From: Euphorbia lathyris
Taxonomy: Eukaryota; Streptophyta; Magnoliopsida; Malpighiales; Euphorbiaceae
Length of the DNA: 64,000 bases
Reading direction: 5' to 3'
Assembly: GCF_963576675.1 (NCBI RefSeq)
Contig: NC_088919.1
Coordinates: 44,538,501-44,602,500 of the forward strand
Shown: piece by piece, positions 1-12,055 of the stretch
Numbering within the stretch: position 1 is the stretch's first letter
Layout: every line of letters begins with the position of its first letter
The notes under the pieces: generated by a model
What the model saw: the letters and a program-made list of their open reading frames with translations, nothing else
Database searches by the model: none
Told to the model about the DNA's origin: nothing
Translations under genes and position numbers: made by a program

Positions 1-726
1 AATTATCAAGGGCCATAAATGCCCAAAGATGCAACATTACCAGGAACTGATTTACCAAAGTCCAAAGAAGATATCTTAAACACAAATACTTCACCATTTG
101 ACACAAGTACCAAAACTTTTGTACCCAAACCACCTTTTCCGCACAAAGTCCGAAATAAGGACTATGATAAACAACTTCTAACGTTTTTGGATAAACTTAA
201 AAATTTGCACATCAATTTAACGTTCATGGATGCAATCACACAAATTCCTAACTATGGTAAGTTTTTAAAGGATTTAATTTCAAAGAAAATCAGTTGGGAA
301 GGAATTTCATCCATTTCGTTAACTGAAGACTGTAGTTCAATCGTGTCAAGTAATTTGCCCACAAAACTCAAAGATCCCGGATGTTTTACTATTCCGTGTA
401 AATTGGGAGATATTGAATTCCCAAGTTGTCTTTGTGATTTAGGAGCAAGTATAAACTTAATGTCGTTGTCTATTTTTAACAAGTTAGGTTTAGAAGAAGA
501 TATCAAACGTACCAATATGGTTTTGCAATTAGCGAATCAAACCACTAAGAAACCATATGGTATAATTGAAGATGTTTTAGTCAAAGTCGATAAATTTATT
601 TTTCCTACCGATTTTGTTATATTAGACTTTGCCTATGATGTAAATTGCCCTTTAATTTTCGGTAGACCATTTATGAACATGGGACGCGCTCTAGTAGAAG
701 GTAGTTTTAAGGATAGGAGAAGATAA
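1..726 (+). pseudogene. Element A gag C-terminal end and aspartic protease (partial, frameshifted)
   Basis: The reading frame from 19 encodes the gag-protease junction typical of Athila elements. It has a conserved block around LKNLHINLTFMDAI, then the protease with the active-site-like segment [11 protein letters not shown] near residue 140 and the flap-side block PLIFGRPFM near residue 212. The frame ends early at 724-726. The expected continuation (residues LRIGEDKIEFN) is in another frame between about 707 and 739, which shows a 1-base indel near 700-709. The gag-pro polyprotein would process the capsid and pol. This copy is therefore dead for pol unless frameshifting occurs. The start at 19 is simply the first in-frame ATG of a truncated gene. 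Confidence 0.8.
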
Positions 727-739
727 GATCGAGTTTAAT

Positions 740-1687
740 ATGAACAAAGCGATGAAATACCCTATGGAGGAATTCGCTTGTATGAAACTTGATTTAGTCG
801 AGGAATGTGTCAATGACGTTATTCATAGTGAAGAAATAATTGAACCTATAATAGGTGAGGAATTAGATGATAAGGACCCAGAGCCTTTAATTCGAGAAGA
901 TGGACCAGTTCCGCCTTCAATCATAATACCCCCTAAATTAGAACTTAAGGAGTTACCCAGTCATTTGAGGTACGCTTTCTTAGGCGAAGGCGATTCTCTA
1001 CCTATAATTATTTCTAACAAATTAACAAATGATCAAGAAGAAAAATTGAAAGAAGTTGTTAGAAATAGGATAGGAAGTATGGGATGGCAAATTTCAGACT
1101 TAAAAGGAATTAATCCTAGTATCGTAATGCATAGAATTCACTTAGAAGAGGATAAGCCACCTAAAGCGGATAGGCAAATACGCTTAAATCCGAACATGAA
1201 AGAAGTAGTCAAAAATGAGATTACTAAACTTTTAGACAATGGAATCATTTACCCGATCTCGGATAGTGAATGGGTTAGTCCAATCCATTGTGTACCCAAA
1301 AAAGGAGGCATAACTGTTGTAAGAAATGATGAAGGTGAATTGATACCTACACGAACCAGCACCGGTTGGAGGGTTTGTATAGACTATAGGAACCTAAACA
1401 AAGCAACTAGGAAAGATCATTTTCCTCTACCTTTCATTGATCAAATGATCGAAAGGATAGTCGGTCATGCATTTTATTTTTTCCTAGACGGTTATTCCAG
1501 ATTCTTTCAAATTTACATTTACCCGGATGACCAAGACAAAACAACCTTCACATGCCCTTATAGAACATTTGCATATAGGAGAATGCCTTTTGGTCTATGT
1601 AATGCACCAGTAACATTTCAACGATGTATGACAGCAATATTTAATGACTTCATTGAAGATATAATGGAAGTTTTCATGGATGATTTT
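740..1687 (+). pseudogene. Element A reverse transcriptase, N-terminal part
   Basis: This open frame carries the plant gypsy RT signature. It has a linker with PSHLRYAFLGE, the block [34 protein letters not shown], the MPFGLCNAP block and the catalytic-site motif FMDD at the very end. FMDD is the normal variant of YMDD in this lineage. The sequence is cut at 1687 by the insertion of element C, within the codons for DDF, and continues at 13343. Together the two parts encoded reverse transcription of the element RNA. The upstream frameshift near 705 separates it from the protease. Confidence 0.88.
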
Positions 1688-2969
1688 TGTTAGGCATGAA
1701 ATTGACTAAGTTTAACAGATAATTTATAAGGGAATTCGGGTATTTTTATATCATTTTGTAAGGATTAAGGGCTAATTAATGTCCTTGTGCAGATAAGCAA
1801 AGAAAAATGCTAAACTCGCTGGAAACAGCTTGTTTCGCTAATGCCAATGAGGAGTGGAGCCTTACTTGTTTCCAGCAGTTAAACGCCAGATTATCCAATG
1901 ACGGACAGCGACAGATCGTTGGTGGCAGTGAAAGGAAAGCGGCAGGACAGCAGGTGAAAGTGTGTGGCGATGGGATTGCCCAAAGAAGCAAGATGATTTG
2001 AAGTCTCACCCCCTTGAGTGTTCAAGGGTTAATCTAAAAGTTAATCATTTTAGTTTATTTTAATTGTAGTAAGTAGTTGACTTTGTTTGTAAAAGGGTAC
2101 GAAAGTTGTACTGATTTTGAGTAGTCTCTGTCTTTTCCCTTTAAATAGGAAAAGCAGAGAAGGTTTAGGGATCAGAATTTTTTCTTAGTTTTAGTTTTTT
2201 TTGACAAGTAGAATAGAAGGAAGAAGAGAGCTCTCATGGAGTCTCAAGCTGTAACAAGAATCCTCTTCTGCTCACTGCTCGATATGAGTGAGTAGACATT
2301 TTGAACGGGCACGGCCTGGCCGGCCCGGTGATGTAAGTTTTACAACGTTTTTATGAATATTTAGTATTTTGCCAATGTTGTGGTCAATGAGGATTTAACT
2401 TTCTTGCTTAAGCATGTATGTATGTGTTAGATGAATGTTAGGACACTGCTTTCATCTTCACCGATATCTCTATTGATCTCCCAACTTCGAAGCTGACAAG
2501 TTAGAAGGTTGTGTCGAGGGTTTTCTCATCTAGAAATGCAGTTTTGTTCTTAATGCTAGAAAGAACGTATCTTTAGGACGCTAAAGATGTTAGTAAATCT
2601 TAGGAGTTTGAGAACACACGACAGTTGACTCAAACTCACTTCAAAACTGATACTTTGGCTTCATTGGCATTATCTTTTATTCATGGAATGTTGTAAGATG
2701 TAGCACACCGTGTTCGGTTATGTCGAGCCTGTTCTATTCCCTAAAATCTTTGAAAAGTAACCTTATTTCCTTGTTTTATCATTCTGCCTGAGTCATTAAA
2801 CAACCAATATCAAACAATCAACCATAAAGGAAGACACTGTTGTAACACACACTGTTTAGCAACGATTTCCGATATTTATTTAAATCACAATCCCTGTGGA
2901 GACGATACTCACTTATCACTTTATTACTTGTATCTAGTGCACTTGCTAGAGTCTCATTTGAGGACAACA
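1688..2969 (+). repeat. Element C 5' LTR
   Basis: It starts TGTTAGGCATG and ends GAGGACAACA, and matches 12056-13337 over its full length. A TTTAAATAGG box near 2140-2150 is a possible promoter element. It contains no ORF of interest. Confidence 0.95.
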
Positions 2970-2975
2970 AGTTTT

Positions 2976-2993
2976 TGGCGTCGTTGCCGGGGA
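2976..2993 (+). promoter_or_regulatory. Element C primer-binding site (tRNA-Asp type)
   Basis: TGGCGTCGTTGCCGGGGA lies six bases after the 5' LTR. From knowledge of plant tRNA-Asp, whose 3' end is complementary to TGGCGCCGTTGCCGGGGA, it matches at 17 of 18 positions. tRNA-Asp priming is the usual choice of Athila elements. Confidence 0.85.
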
Positions 2994-3091
2994 TTGAGAG
3001 CAGAAAATTTATAGCTGAAATTTCTGTAAAACAGGGTGTTTTTAATCTGTGTGTTAAGGCGTGCAGGAACAAAAAGGTCATTCTTTCGTTT

Positions 3092-4966
3092 ATGCGTAGA
3101 GCTGCACCTCCTGTTTTTCCTATCGATCTCGAATTAGAGAGAACGTGTAGACGAAACAAAGCAGGAGCTCGACGTGCTAGACAAAGAGAAAGGCAAAGAG
3201 AGAGAAGAATGGCTGGAAGGGAAGGACCAGAACAACCAGTTCCACCAAACCAAGAAGAGGAAGGAGAAAATAATAACCCTCCTGTTATGAGAATCAGAGA
3301 CTACTCTAGGCCAACTACCGAGGGACACTCATCGTGTATCGTATTGCCCAACGAGGGAAACAACATGTTCGAAGTAAAAGGGTCCATGATACAAATGATC
3401 CAAGCCTCGGTGCAATTTAATGGGTTTCAATCTGAAGATCCTAATGGGCATCTTCAAGAATTCATCACCTTGTGCAACACATTCAGGTCGAACAGAGGTG
3501 TCTCTGATGACGTGATCAGATTAAAGTTGTTCCCTTTTTCACTAAGGGATAAAGCAAAAACATGGCTGCGAAATTTACAGCCTGGAACGATCACGAGTTG
3601 GGAAGAGATGGCAAGAGCTTTTCTGATGAAGTATTTTCCACCTCGACAAGCCATCAAGCTACGAAATGAAGTGTCACGCTTCATACAAGACGAAGATGAG
3701 TCGTTGGCAGAAGCATGGGAAAGATACAAGGAGCTGCTCAGAAGGGTGCCAAATCATGGTATCCCTATGTGGATGCAAATGCAGAATTTTTACAATGGCG
3801 CGACCAACGTTTACAAAATCCAGATCGAATCTATCGCGAATGGTAACCCAGAAGATTTAGAGCCACAAGCTTTATATGACCTAATAGAGAAAGTGGTCAG
3901 CACGAGTTACAACTGGCATTCGTCAAGAAGTGAAAGAAAAAGGACAGGAAACGAGGATGTCGTGTCAAAACTAACAAGCCAAGTAGAACAGCTTACTCGG
4001 CAGCTGGGAAAGATAAATGTCTCGTCCATTCATAATGAACCGCCATTTAGTGAACCACCATTCAATGAAAGTTGTGGTTTTTGCGGAGGAGCTCATTTCA
4101 ATATCAACTGTCCTGGAGTTAAGCAAGGAAAAGGCACACGGGCTGAATGCGACTACGCAGGGTACAATCAGAGGAATCAGCCCAACCGTTATTCTAACAC
4201 CTACAACTCGGAAACCAGGAACCATCCAAATTTTGGATGGACAGGCCAACCAGACCAACAAGGACCACCACAGTATCAAGATCAGCCGAGGTATCAACAA
4301 CAGCAAGGAGGACATTACCAAAGACAACCTCAGCAGCATTATAAGCAACATGTGCCACAAAAGGAAGAAGTCGAACCAGATATGAAAACAATGATGATGC
4401 AGTTCATGAAACAGACGCAGGCATCGATCAAGAATCTGGAAACACAAGTCCACCAGATCGCCGCGTCCACATCAAAAGGAAAGGGGATAATGCCGAGCAA
4501 TACTGAGCCAAATCCTAAAGGCGACGTCATGGCAATCACCTTGAGGTCTGGTAAGGAAACTCAACCAGTTGTTTTATCTAACAAGGATGCTGAGCGTGCA
4601 GGAACATCCAAAGAGGCTGAAGGGGAACTGGAACAAGTTGTTCCTGGTAATGAAGAAACGAGGAAGGCTAACCAAGCAAGTAAGCCAGATCAAGAGGAGG
4701 AAAGAGCATATAAACCACCACAGCCGTATGACCCACCGGTGCCATATCCAACGCGGCTAATCAACAAGAAGTTGGAGGAGCAGAATTCTAAAGTGTTGGA
4801 CACTTTGAGGAAATTGCATATCAACATACCTTTTGTGGAAGCACTGGCACAGATGCCAACATACGCAAAGTTCCTCAAAGATATCCTATCGAACAAGAAG
4901 AAACTGGAGAACATTTCCATGATACAACTCAACAGAGACTGTTTGTCCATACTCCAAAACAAGTAG
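3092..4966 (+). CDS. Element C gag polyprotein
   Basis: About 624 residues from the ATG at 3092; the frame is open further upstream only through the primer site, so 3092 or 3212 is the likely start. The N-terminus is very basic (arginine-rich, residues 1-45). A retrotransposon gag capsid domain follows at about residues 100-260, including FPFSLRDKAKTWLRNL and a VPNHGIP block. A single zinc knuckle CGFCGGAHFNINC sits at about residue 328, with the CX2CX3HX4C spacing seen in this lineage. A glutamine-rich linker and the block AITLRSGKE follow. The frame ends at a TAG (4964-4966) right after ILQNK. Pol continues in the same frame after this TAG, so the stop is either a CAG-to-TAG mutation or a readthrough site. 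Confidence 0.88.
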   Translation: MRRAAPPVFPIDLELERTCRRNKAGARRARQRERQRERRMAGREGPEQPVPPNQEEEGENNNPPVMRIRDYSRPTTEGHSSCIVLPNEGNNMFEVKGSMIQMIQASVQFNGFQSEDPNGHLQEFITLCNTFRSNRGVSDDVIRLKLFPFSLRDKAKTWLRNLQPGTITSWEEMARAFLMKYFPPRQAIKLRNEVSRFIQDEDESLAEAWERYKELLRRVPNHGIPMWMQMQNFYNGATNVYKIQIESIANGNPEDLEPQALYDLIEKVVSTSYNWHSSRSERKRTGNEDVVSKLTSQVEQLTRQLGKINVSSIHNEPPFSEPPFNESCGFCGGAHFNINCPGVKQGKGTRAECDYAGYNQRNQPNRYSNTYNSETRNHPNFGWTGQPDQQGPPQYQDQPRYQQQQGGHYQRQPQQHYKQHVPQKEEVEPDMKTMMMQFMKQTQASIKNLETQVHQIAASTSKGKGIMPSNTEPNPKGDVMAITLRSGKETQPVVLSNKDAERAGTSKEAEGELEQVVPGNEETRKANQASKPDQEEERAYKPPQPYDPPVPYPTRLINKKLEEQNSKVLDTLRKLHINIPFVEALAQMPTYAKFLKDILSNKKKLENISMIQLNRDCLSILQNK

Positions 4967-7900
4967 CAGCTTCCAAAGAAGCTAAAAGATCCAGGGAGTT
5001 TTTCGATTCCTTGTTCAATTGGAAAGCTGACTATTGAAAATGCACTTTGCGACCTAGGAGCTAGCATAAACCTAATGCCATATTCTGTATATGCACAACC
5101 CGGGTTAGGAGAACCACAACCCACTCATATGTCTATTCAATTAGCTGATCGTTCTGTATGCTATCCTAGGGCAGTAGTAGAAGACGTGTTAGTCCAAGTA
5201 GGAAAATTCATTTTGCCCATTGATTTCATTATAATGGACATTGATGAAGATTTGCATGTCCCTATTATCCTAGGTAGACCATTTCTAGCGACAGGAAAAG
5301 CATTGATAGATGTAGGAGAGGGAAAGTTATTCTTAAGGATAAATGGTGAGGAAGTCATATTTAAAATAAATGAAGCAATGAGGCGTGCGAATAATAATGA
5401 TGACACTTGCTGTTTCTTAGATGATTTTCAGAGTCTTACTACTTTGCAGGAACAGGACACATTAGAAACTTTATTGGGGAGAGAGGTGAACATATGCGAG
5501 GGAACAGGCTGTTCCATTGAAAGCAACTTTCCAACACCTCCGTTAGACCCTGCTGTTCCAACTCATCAAGAACCACCAGAGGTACCAACTGTGCCCGTGT
5601 CTAAGCCAGAATTGAAGCCATTGCCTGAACATCTCGAGTACGCTTTTCTTGAACCACCTAGCGGAAGTCCTGTCATCATATCATCAAAATTAACTCCTGA
5701 CCAAAAGGCGCAACTAATGGCGGTCTTGCGAAGAAACAAGGCTGCAATCGCATGGAAAATTGATGACATAAAAGGAATTAGCCCGGCAGTCTGTGTTCAT
5801 AGAATCTTGATGGAAAAGGACCACAGACCAACTGTTCAGCCGCAACGTAGGCTAAATCCCCACATGAAGGAGGTTGTGAGAAAGGAGGTGATAAAGCTTC
5901 TCGATGCTGGCATTATCTACCCAATATCTGATAGTGTGTGGACAAGCCCTGTCCACGTTGTGCCAAAGAAAGGAGGAACAACCGTAGTCCTAAATGAAAA
6001 GGACGAGCTAGTACCCACAAGAACAATAACAGGGTGGAGAGTTTGCGTCGACTACAGAAAACTTAATGAAGCCACAAGGAAGGACCATTTCCCCTTACCC
6101 TTCATTGACCAGATGTTAGAAAGACTAGCGGGCTACGCATTCTATTGTTTTCTTGATGGGTATTCAGGATATAACCAAATCGCAATTCATTGCGAGGACC
6201 AAGAGAAAACCACGTTCACATGTCCGTATGGGACTTATGCTTACAGAAGAATGCCTTTCGGACTGTGCAACGCTCCTGCCACTTTTCAGAGATGCATGAT
6301 GTCGATTTTTCATGACATGGTGGAGCGGACTGTGGAAATATTTATGGATGACTTCTCGGTCTATGGAAGTTCATTTGATAGCTGTCTAAACAACCTTGAA
6401 GCGGTGCTCGCGCGGTACAAGGAGACTAACTTAGTCTTGAACTGGGAAAAGTGCCATTTCATAGTCACTGGAGGAATTATGCTAGGGCATAAAATTTCTG
6501 AGAAAGGAATGGAAGTGGACAAGGCAAAAGTGGAAGTAATCGAGAAGCTGGCTGTGCTTGCGAACGTCAAAGATGTGAGAAGTTTTTTGGGGCACGCAGG
6601 GTTTTATCGCCGGTTTATAAAAGATTTTTCAAAGATTGCACTCACATTGTCAGCCCTACTCCGTAAGGAAGTCGAGTTCTCTTTCAATGCAGACTGTTTG
6701 AAGGCCTTTGAGCTCTTAAAGACTAACCTGATCAACTCACCTATACTAGCAGGACCAGATTGGGAGCAACCTTTTGAAATAATGTGCGACGCAAGCGACA
6801 CTTGTGTGGGAGCTGTTCTTGGACAGAGGATTGAGAAAAGGTTTCGACCTATCTACTATGCCAGCAAAACATTGAACGTGGCCCAGCAAAACTATACAAC
6901 TACCGAGAAGGAACTTCTGGCGGTTGTGTATGCTTTCGACAAATTCAGGCCCTACTTGGTTTTATCCAGGGTGATTGTTCACACAGATCACGCAGCGTTG
7001 CGATACTTGTTCACGAAAAAAGATGCTAAGCCAAGGTTGATCCGATGGTTGCTATTACTTCAGGAGTTCGATTTGGAAATTAAGTATAAAAAGGGAACGG
7101 AGAATGTTGCAGCAGATCATTTGTCAAGGATAGATCACAAAGGCAGGTTTGAACAAACAGAAATCGTGGAAAGGTTTCCTAACGAGCATATGTATGCGGC
7201 ACAATCTGCGCCATGGTTCGCCGATATAGCTAATTACCTTGCAACTTCGCTCAAACCACACAACCTATCCACGAATCAAAAAAGGAAGTTTTTCTCCGAA
7301 ATCAAATATTATTTTTGGGATGACCCTTACCTTTTCAGGTTGTGCGCGGACCAAATCATTCGAAGATGCATATCGCAAGAAGAAGGACAGGATGTTCTCA
7401 GCCACTGTCATAACCGTGAAGCCGGAGGACACCATAGTGCAAGCTGTACCATAGTGCAAGCCAGAGGACACCATAATGCATTCATTGGAACTTGCAATGA
7501 GTGCCAACGAACTGGAAACATTTCAGCTCGAAATGCTATGCCCCTAAACAACAAAGTTGTGTGCGAAATTTTTGACATCTGGGGAATAGATTTTATGGGA
7601 CCATTCCCAACTTCCCAAGGGAATAAATACATCCTAATGGCTGTGGATTATGTGAGCAAATGGGTCGAAGCAATAGCTAGTCCCACCAATGACGCCCATA
7701 TGGTAGTCAAATTTCTGAAAAGACTGTTCGCCAGATTCGGGGTCCCGCGAGCGATCATCAGTGATCAAGGGACCCACTTCTGTAATGCGAAATTTGAAAA
7801 ATTAATGGGAAAACTTGGAGTCTCACACAGGGTTGCCACACCATACCATCCACAAACCAGTGGACAGGTGGAGATCTCCAATAGAGAAATAAAAAGAATC

Positions 7901-8470
7901 TTAGAGAAAACCGTTGGCAACTCTCGGAAGGATTGGGCAAACAAGCTCGATGATGCTCTATGGGCATATCGTACCGCTTATAAAACACCGATTGGAATGT
8001 CTCCTTTTCGGTTGTTATACGGGAAATCTTGTCACTTGCCGGTGGAAATGGAACATCGCGCATTTTGGGCGTTAACATTTTTAAATTTTGAGACGCAGGC
8101 TGTTGGTGAACAGAGAAGTTTACAACTGAGCGAAATGGAGGAATTCAGGCTGTTCTCATACGAAAATGCGGTGAATTACAAAGCCAGGACCAAGCAGTGG
8201 CACGACAAAAAGCTCATGAACAAGGTGTTTCATGAAGGACAAAACGTCCTTCTTTACAATTCATGATTGAGGCTCTTTCCAGGAAAGCTCAAGTCAAGAT
8301 GGTCAGGACCATTCATTGTGAACCGTGTATTTGCATATGGAGCTGTTGAAATTTTCAAATACTGGGGTGATCCTTTTAAGGTGAACGGACAAAGATTAAA
8401 ACCATATTTAGAGAACGATCACACAAGGAAGATCGATACTGTTCATTTCCAGGATCCCCCAAGTCAGTAA
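4967..8470 (+). pseudogene. Element C pol: protease, RT, RNase H, integrase
   Basis: This continues the gag frame. Protease: [11 protein letters not shown] near 5050 and [10 protein letters not shown] near 5270. [22 protein letters not shown] near 6040 and FMDD near 6345. RNase [16 protein letters not shown] near 6780, [15 protein letters not shown] near 6905 and TDHAALRYL near 6985. Integrase: the zinc-binding N-terminus near 7390-7510, the catalytic D (DFMGPFPTS), second D (SDQGTHF) and E (GQVEISNRE), and the C-terminal [11 protein letters not shown]. An in-frame TGA at 8264-8266, where related elements have arginine, splits off the last 68 residues (8267-8470); this fits a CGA-to-TGA change. 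The zinc finger is rearranged by a short local duplication at 7424-7480 and is about ten residues shorter than in element A. Confidence 0.9.
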
Positions 8471-9098
8471 AAGCAAGAGAACAGGGTGTCCGCTACAAAC
8501 ACCAATTGTAGCACAAGTAACTTTGAATTTTATTGATTTTTATTTATACTTTTTATTTTTTTTTCTTGTGTAAATTGTGTTTGAATTTGACTTCATCATG
8601 AGTAATTTCTGCCTAGGCACAATTGTAAAACCTAAAAATCCTTCCAAAGGTGAGGTAGTACAATTGTACCTGTTTTGTAGGGAAGGGAATATCGTAGAAA
8701 TTAGGGTGGTAGAAATTTGTTTATTAAAAGCTAGGTAAAGTGGAATGTCCACTCCTATGCCAAATAGGCAATCATACCGCCTGTTTTTCTCCTCGATAAG
8801 ATTGAACGGTTGGGGGGATATAAATGCTAAAATCAAATCTTGACCGTTCATCAACCCTCATTCTGATTCGAAAATACGCGCCTTTCTGCCAATTTGTCCA
8901 GGTGGCCGACTTTGATTCGGCCTCATAATGACAGATTGGCGAGAAGACGCCTCGTTTCCCCTACTTAAAGATGATTTATCTCAGTTCAGTCCGTCTATCA
9001 CCATATTTCTTTCTTTTCTTTGAGATTTCTTGTCACAAAGGCAGTTCATGATCTGTGCCCTATACCACTGGAAAACCCTACTTAAACTTGAAAGCGAA
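8471..9098 (+). other. Element C spacer between pol and accessory ORF
   Basis: No convincing ORF. The last 100 bases contain a pyrimidine run (about 8998-9030) followed by CACAAAGGCAG ending at about 9047, which looks like a 3' splice site. Env-position genes of plant retroelements can be expressed from spliced RNA, so this could be an acceptor for the downstream ORF (inference). Confidence 0.5.
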
Positions 9099-10488
9099 AT
9101 GAGAACCCGAGGCTCGGGCAAAAACGTGAAAATAGAGGGATCTTCCAAGAAAGAAAAAGCAAAGGCAAAAATGGCGGACCCTAGCACTGTGGCGTTTGTC
9201 CCAGATGAGAAGCTGGTCAAGAAACTCTCCCAGTTTAAAGACGCCTATGTTCAGGCGTACTATGATGAGTTAACGAAACTTCAGTTCGGACCCATCCGAA
9301 CAGTTTGCTGGGGAATCCCTAAAAAGGCTAAAGCTCGAGGATCGTGTACGCAACCTCATGAAGTCCGGTCATTTTGAATGTTTCTTTGAAATGACGGAAC
9401 CTGCCTATCGAGAACTAACACTCGAGTTCTTGGCCACCTTTAAGCACAACGCTGAGATAACCGAACCTGACGAAGAGGGAAAATTTAGCTTCAGGCTCAT
9501 GGGTCACTCCCAAAGGCCTTCGCTTAACTTGTTCAACCAGATGCTTGGTGCTGCCGACGATGACGATCTAGAATCCGAGAGCTATAAAGAGGCATTCACC
9601 ACAACGCCTGATGTTTTTGACCCTGTGGCCTTCTGGGAATCACTTTCAGGACAGAAACATTATGACGGCAGTTCGACCAAGGCGTCCAATATCGAGGATT
9701 ATGCTGTTCGGTATTTGCACAAGTTGATCTCCGGTACAATCTTCGCCCGGGAAAACCAAGCCACCATGCCACATGCAGATCTCACCGCGTTGTGGAGTAT
9801 GGCAGTTGGACCGAGAATGAATTTGGGATTCTGGTTTGGAGAGTACATCAGCGCTTTTTCCAAGAAAAACTCATCGATCATCTATTGTGGAAGCATTGTC
9901 ACCAGAATTGCGGAGTCAATCGGGGTTTTTAAACCTGAGGACCACTCTCGTCTCACGATTGTGAATCACCCTAACCCGATTGATCTCAAGAGCCTCCAAA
10001 AGATGTTATTCGGAAAAATTGTGAACGGGAAGTGGGTCTGGATGTCTGACTTTGTTACATCTCGGCAGACTGAGAGCCGGAAAAGGAAAAGCGAGCCTAC
10101 TGTATCAGTGTCGTCAGATTCCGAGCAAGTCGAGAAGCCGAAAGACTTGGACTTTTATAAGAAATGTGCAAAGATGACATGCGAGGATGTAATGGATCGA
10201 TTCAATGCCCTGTTTGCCCAGAATCTGGCAAACCGCGAAATGATATTCGCCATGGAGCAAAAGTACACGTCGCAACAGGGCGAGATCGATATGCTCAAGA
10301 GCCTTTGCATTGAGGAGCATGCCAAAGAAAGTCCCTCTGGTTTCTCTGTAAAAAGTCTAGTAAGACAAGTGCCCGAAACACCTGCCAGTGCCAATGTTAA
10401 GGCTAATGCTGCTGCCTCCTTAAAGGAGGAGGGTATTCCTGCCCCTGTGGATAGAGAGGTTAACTCCTCTCTTTCCCATCACGCCTGA
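9099..10488 (+). pseudogene. Element C accessory ORF (ATHILA ORF-1-like), frameshifted
   Basis: From the ATG at 9099 the frame gives a lysine-rich N-terminus and then KLSQFKDAYVQAYYDE. The conserved core continues in another frame from about 9300: residues RVRNLMKSGHFECFF, then YRELTLEFLATF, FRLMGHSQRPSL, then GSIVTRIAESIGVF. The C-terminal third is hydrophilic, with a possible coiled coil (about 10180-10310). One 1-base indel near 9300 is enough to explain the break. The protein type sits in the envelope position of Athila elements. Its function is unknown, and I see no signal peptide or transmembrane segment that would support an envelope role. Related ORFs occur in element A at 17908 and 19576. 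Confidence 0.72.
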
Positions 10489-12055
10489 TCTGTCCCAATA
10501 TTCACTGTCCTAGCATCTGGTAACCTCTAACACCCTTACTCTATCATGTTTTGGTCCGCCTATTTTGTAGTCACCTTATCTACAATCTGCTGCCGTGATT
10601 AATAACATTGAGGACAATGTTTTGTTTTCTTTTGGGGGTGGGGATTGTGTGCATCACAATTTATGCGGAAATAACATGATAAATGCTGTTAATCGGTTTA
10701 TTTAATTTAGTGATTTGATGTAGAACAAATACCCCTTGAGAATTGTTGTGCATATCCTTGGTAATTATTGTCTGTTTCCATTGTTTTCTCTCCGCTTGTG
10801 TTTGTTCCATCTAGGGAATTGCTTGGTGTTATGTAGGAATCAAAGAGCAGACTGTGCATGCTATTTGGTGTTAGGTAGTGTTAATTGCTTGTTTGCACTT
10901 CGTGTTCCTTAATTCAGGAAGTTCCAAAAAATTTTAAATCTTTAATTCCTCTGTCAAAATTAGTAATCATGGCCTTACTGCATTTTTCCCCGAAAATAGT
11001 GAGAACTTGAGCCTTATAATGCATCTATAGTATGCATTGATTTTTATGAGTGGGCCAGCACTCACTATCTTTAGGGAGAATTTGCCTTGGTGCCCTGTTG
11101 AAACGGTGATTGGTTCTGACTTTCATAGGAGGAAAAAGGCATTTAGTTATTCCCTCCGCTACACAAAAGGCACCTGTGCTATGCACCCCAATTATTAGGA
11201 TAACCAAGTCGAGCCATAACCTGCTCTTTCTGAATAACCACGAATGATAGCCCTCTCCCTTCACTTATAACTCTAAAAAACCCTGAGTTCTGTCTTATGC
11301 CTCGAATTGCCAATTGTTTAAAATAAAAATCATGTGCTTAAGTTATGCGAATATAAGCAATTGAGCAAACATCGCTTAAGGAAAAGATTGAATGAACTAG
11401 GGAATATAATGTGGGGAGGAAGGAACCTTTATTAATAGTCAAAAGAGTACTGGGTTATGAGGGAACAGGTTGTGTAGATAAAGTGTGTGTAAACAGCAAT
11501 CATTATATGCTGCGTATGTTAAATAAAGTGCAAAAAGACAGAATTCATACACTGAAATAGCTTTTCACTGTCAAACCAGAGCCCAAGCCTAACATTACAA
11601 CCTTTATAAAGTCCTTTGGACTATGTCTGGAGGAACTTTGACCCATAGATTCGGGACCAATAGGCAAACTCGCACCCTAAGGGTGTGGTGTCTGAGCTGA
11701 GGAGTGAAATCGCATTTGTTTTCCTATGGCAAGAAGATGCCATGCGAGAGTGAGTGAATTATTCCATTCCTTAGTGAGGCATGTCTGGCTGTTGGTAACT
11801 CTTTGTGAAAGAGGAAGTCTAAATTTTAAGATTTGAGGAATTTCTTGAGCAAAAAGGACACAATTTTTAAAACAAGCTTTTACTCTTCGATGAAACCTTA
11901 GCATGCATCTGTTCATCTCCTAATTGTGCCAAGCGTTCTGTGTTTCTTTACTCCTCGTTCTCATGCATTAAACTAATTTCATTCCTAACCCTTTTTCTGA
12001 TTCCTTCTTACAATTTGTTGCTTGAGGACAAGCAAAGGTTCGATTTGGGGGTATT
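10489..12055 (+). other. Element C 3' non-coding region
   Basis: About 1.57 kb without a credible ORF on either strand. It ends in the polypurine tract. Long non-coding stretches between the accessory ORF and the 3' LTR are normal for Athila elements. Confidence 0.7.
12042..12055 (+). promoter_or_regulatory. Element C polypurine tract
   Basis: A G-rich run (GATTTGGGGGTA) immediately precedes the TGTT start of the 3' LTR. It would prime plus-strand DNA synthesis. Upstream, CTTGAGGACAAGCAAAGG is the usual Athila context. Confidence 0.8.

Noticed and set aside
2975..3091. Extension of element C gag upstream to 2975
   Set aside because: The extension runs through the primer-binding site and has no ATG; it is open by chance.
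9099..10488. Calling the element C accessory ORF an envelope glycoprotein
   Set aside because: It sits in the envelope position but no signal peptide, membrane anchor or furin-like site is visible, so only the neutral name is supported.
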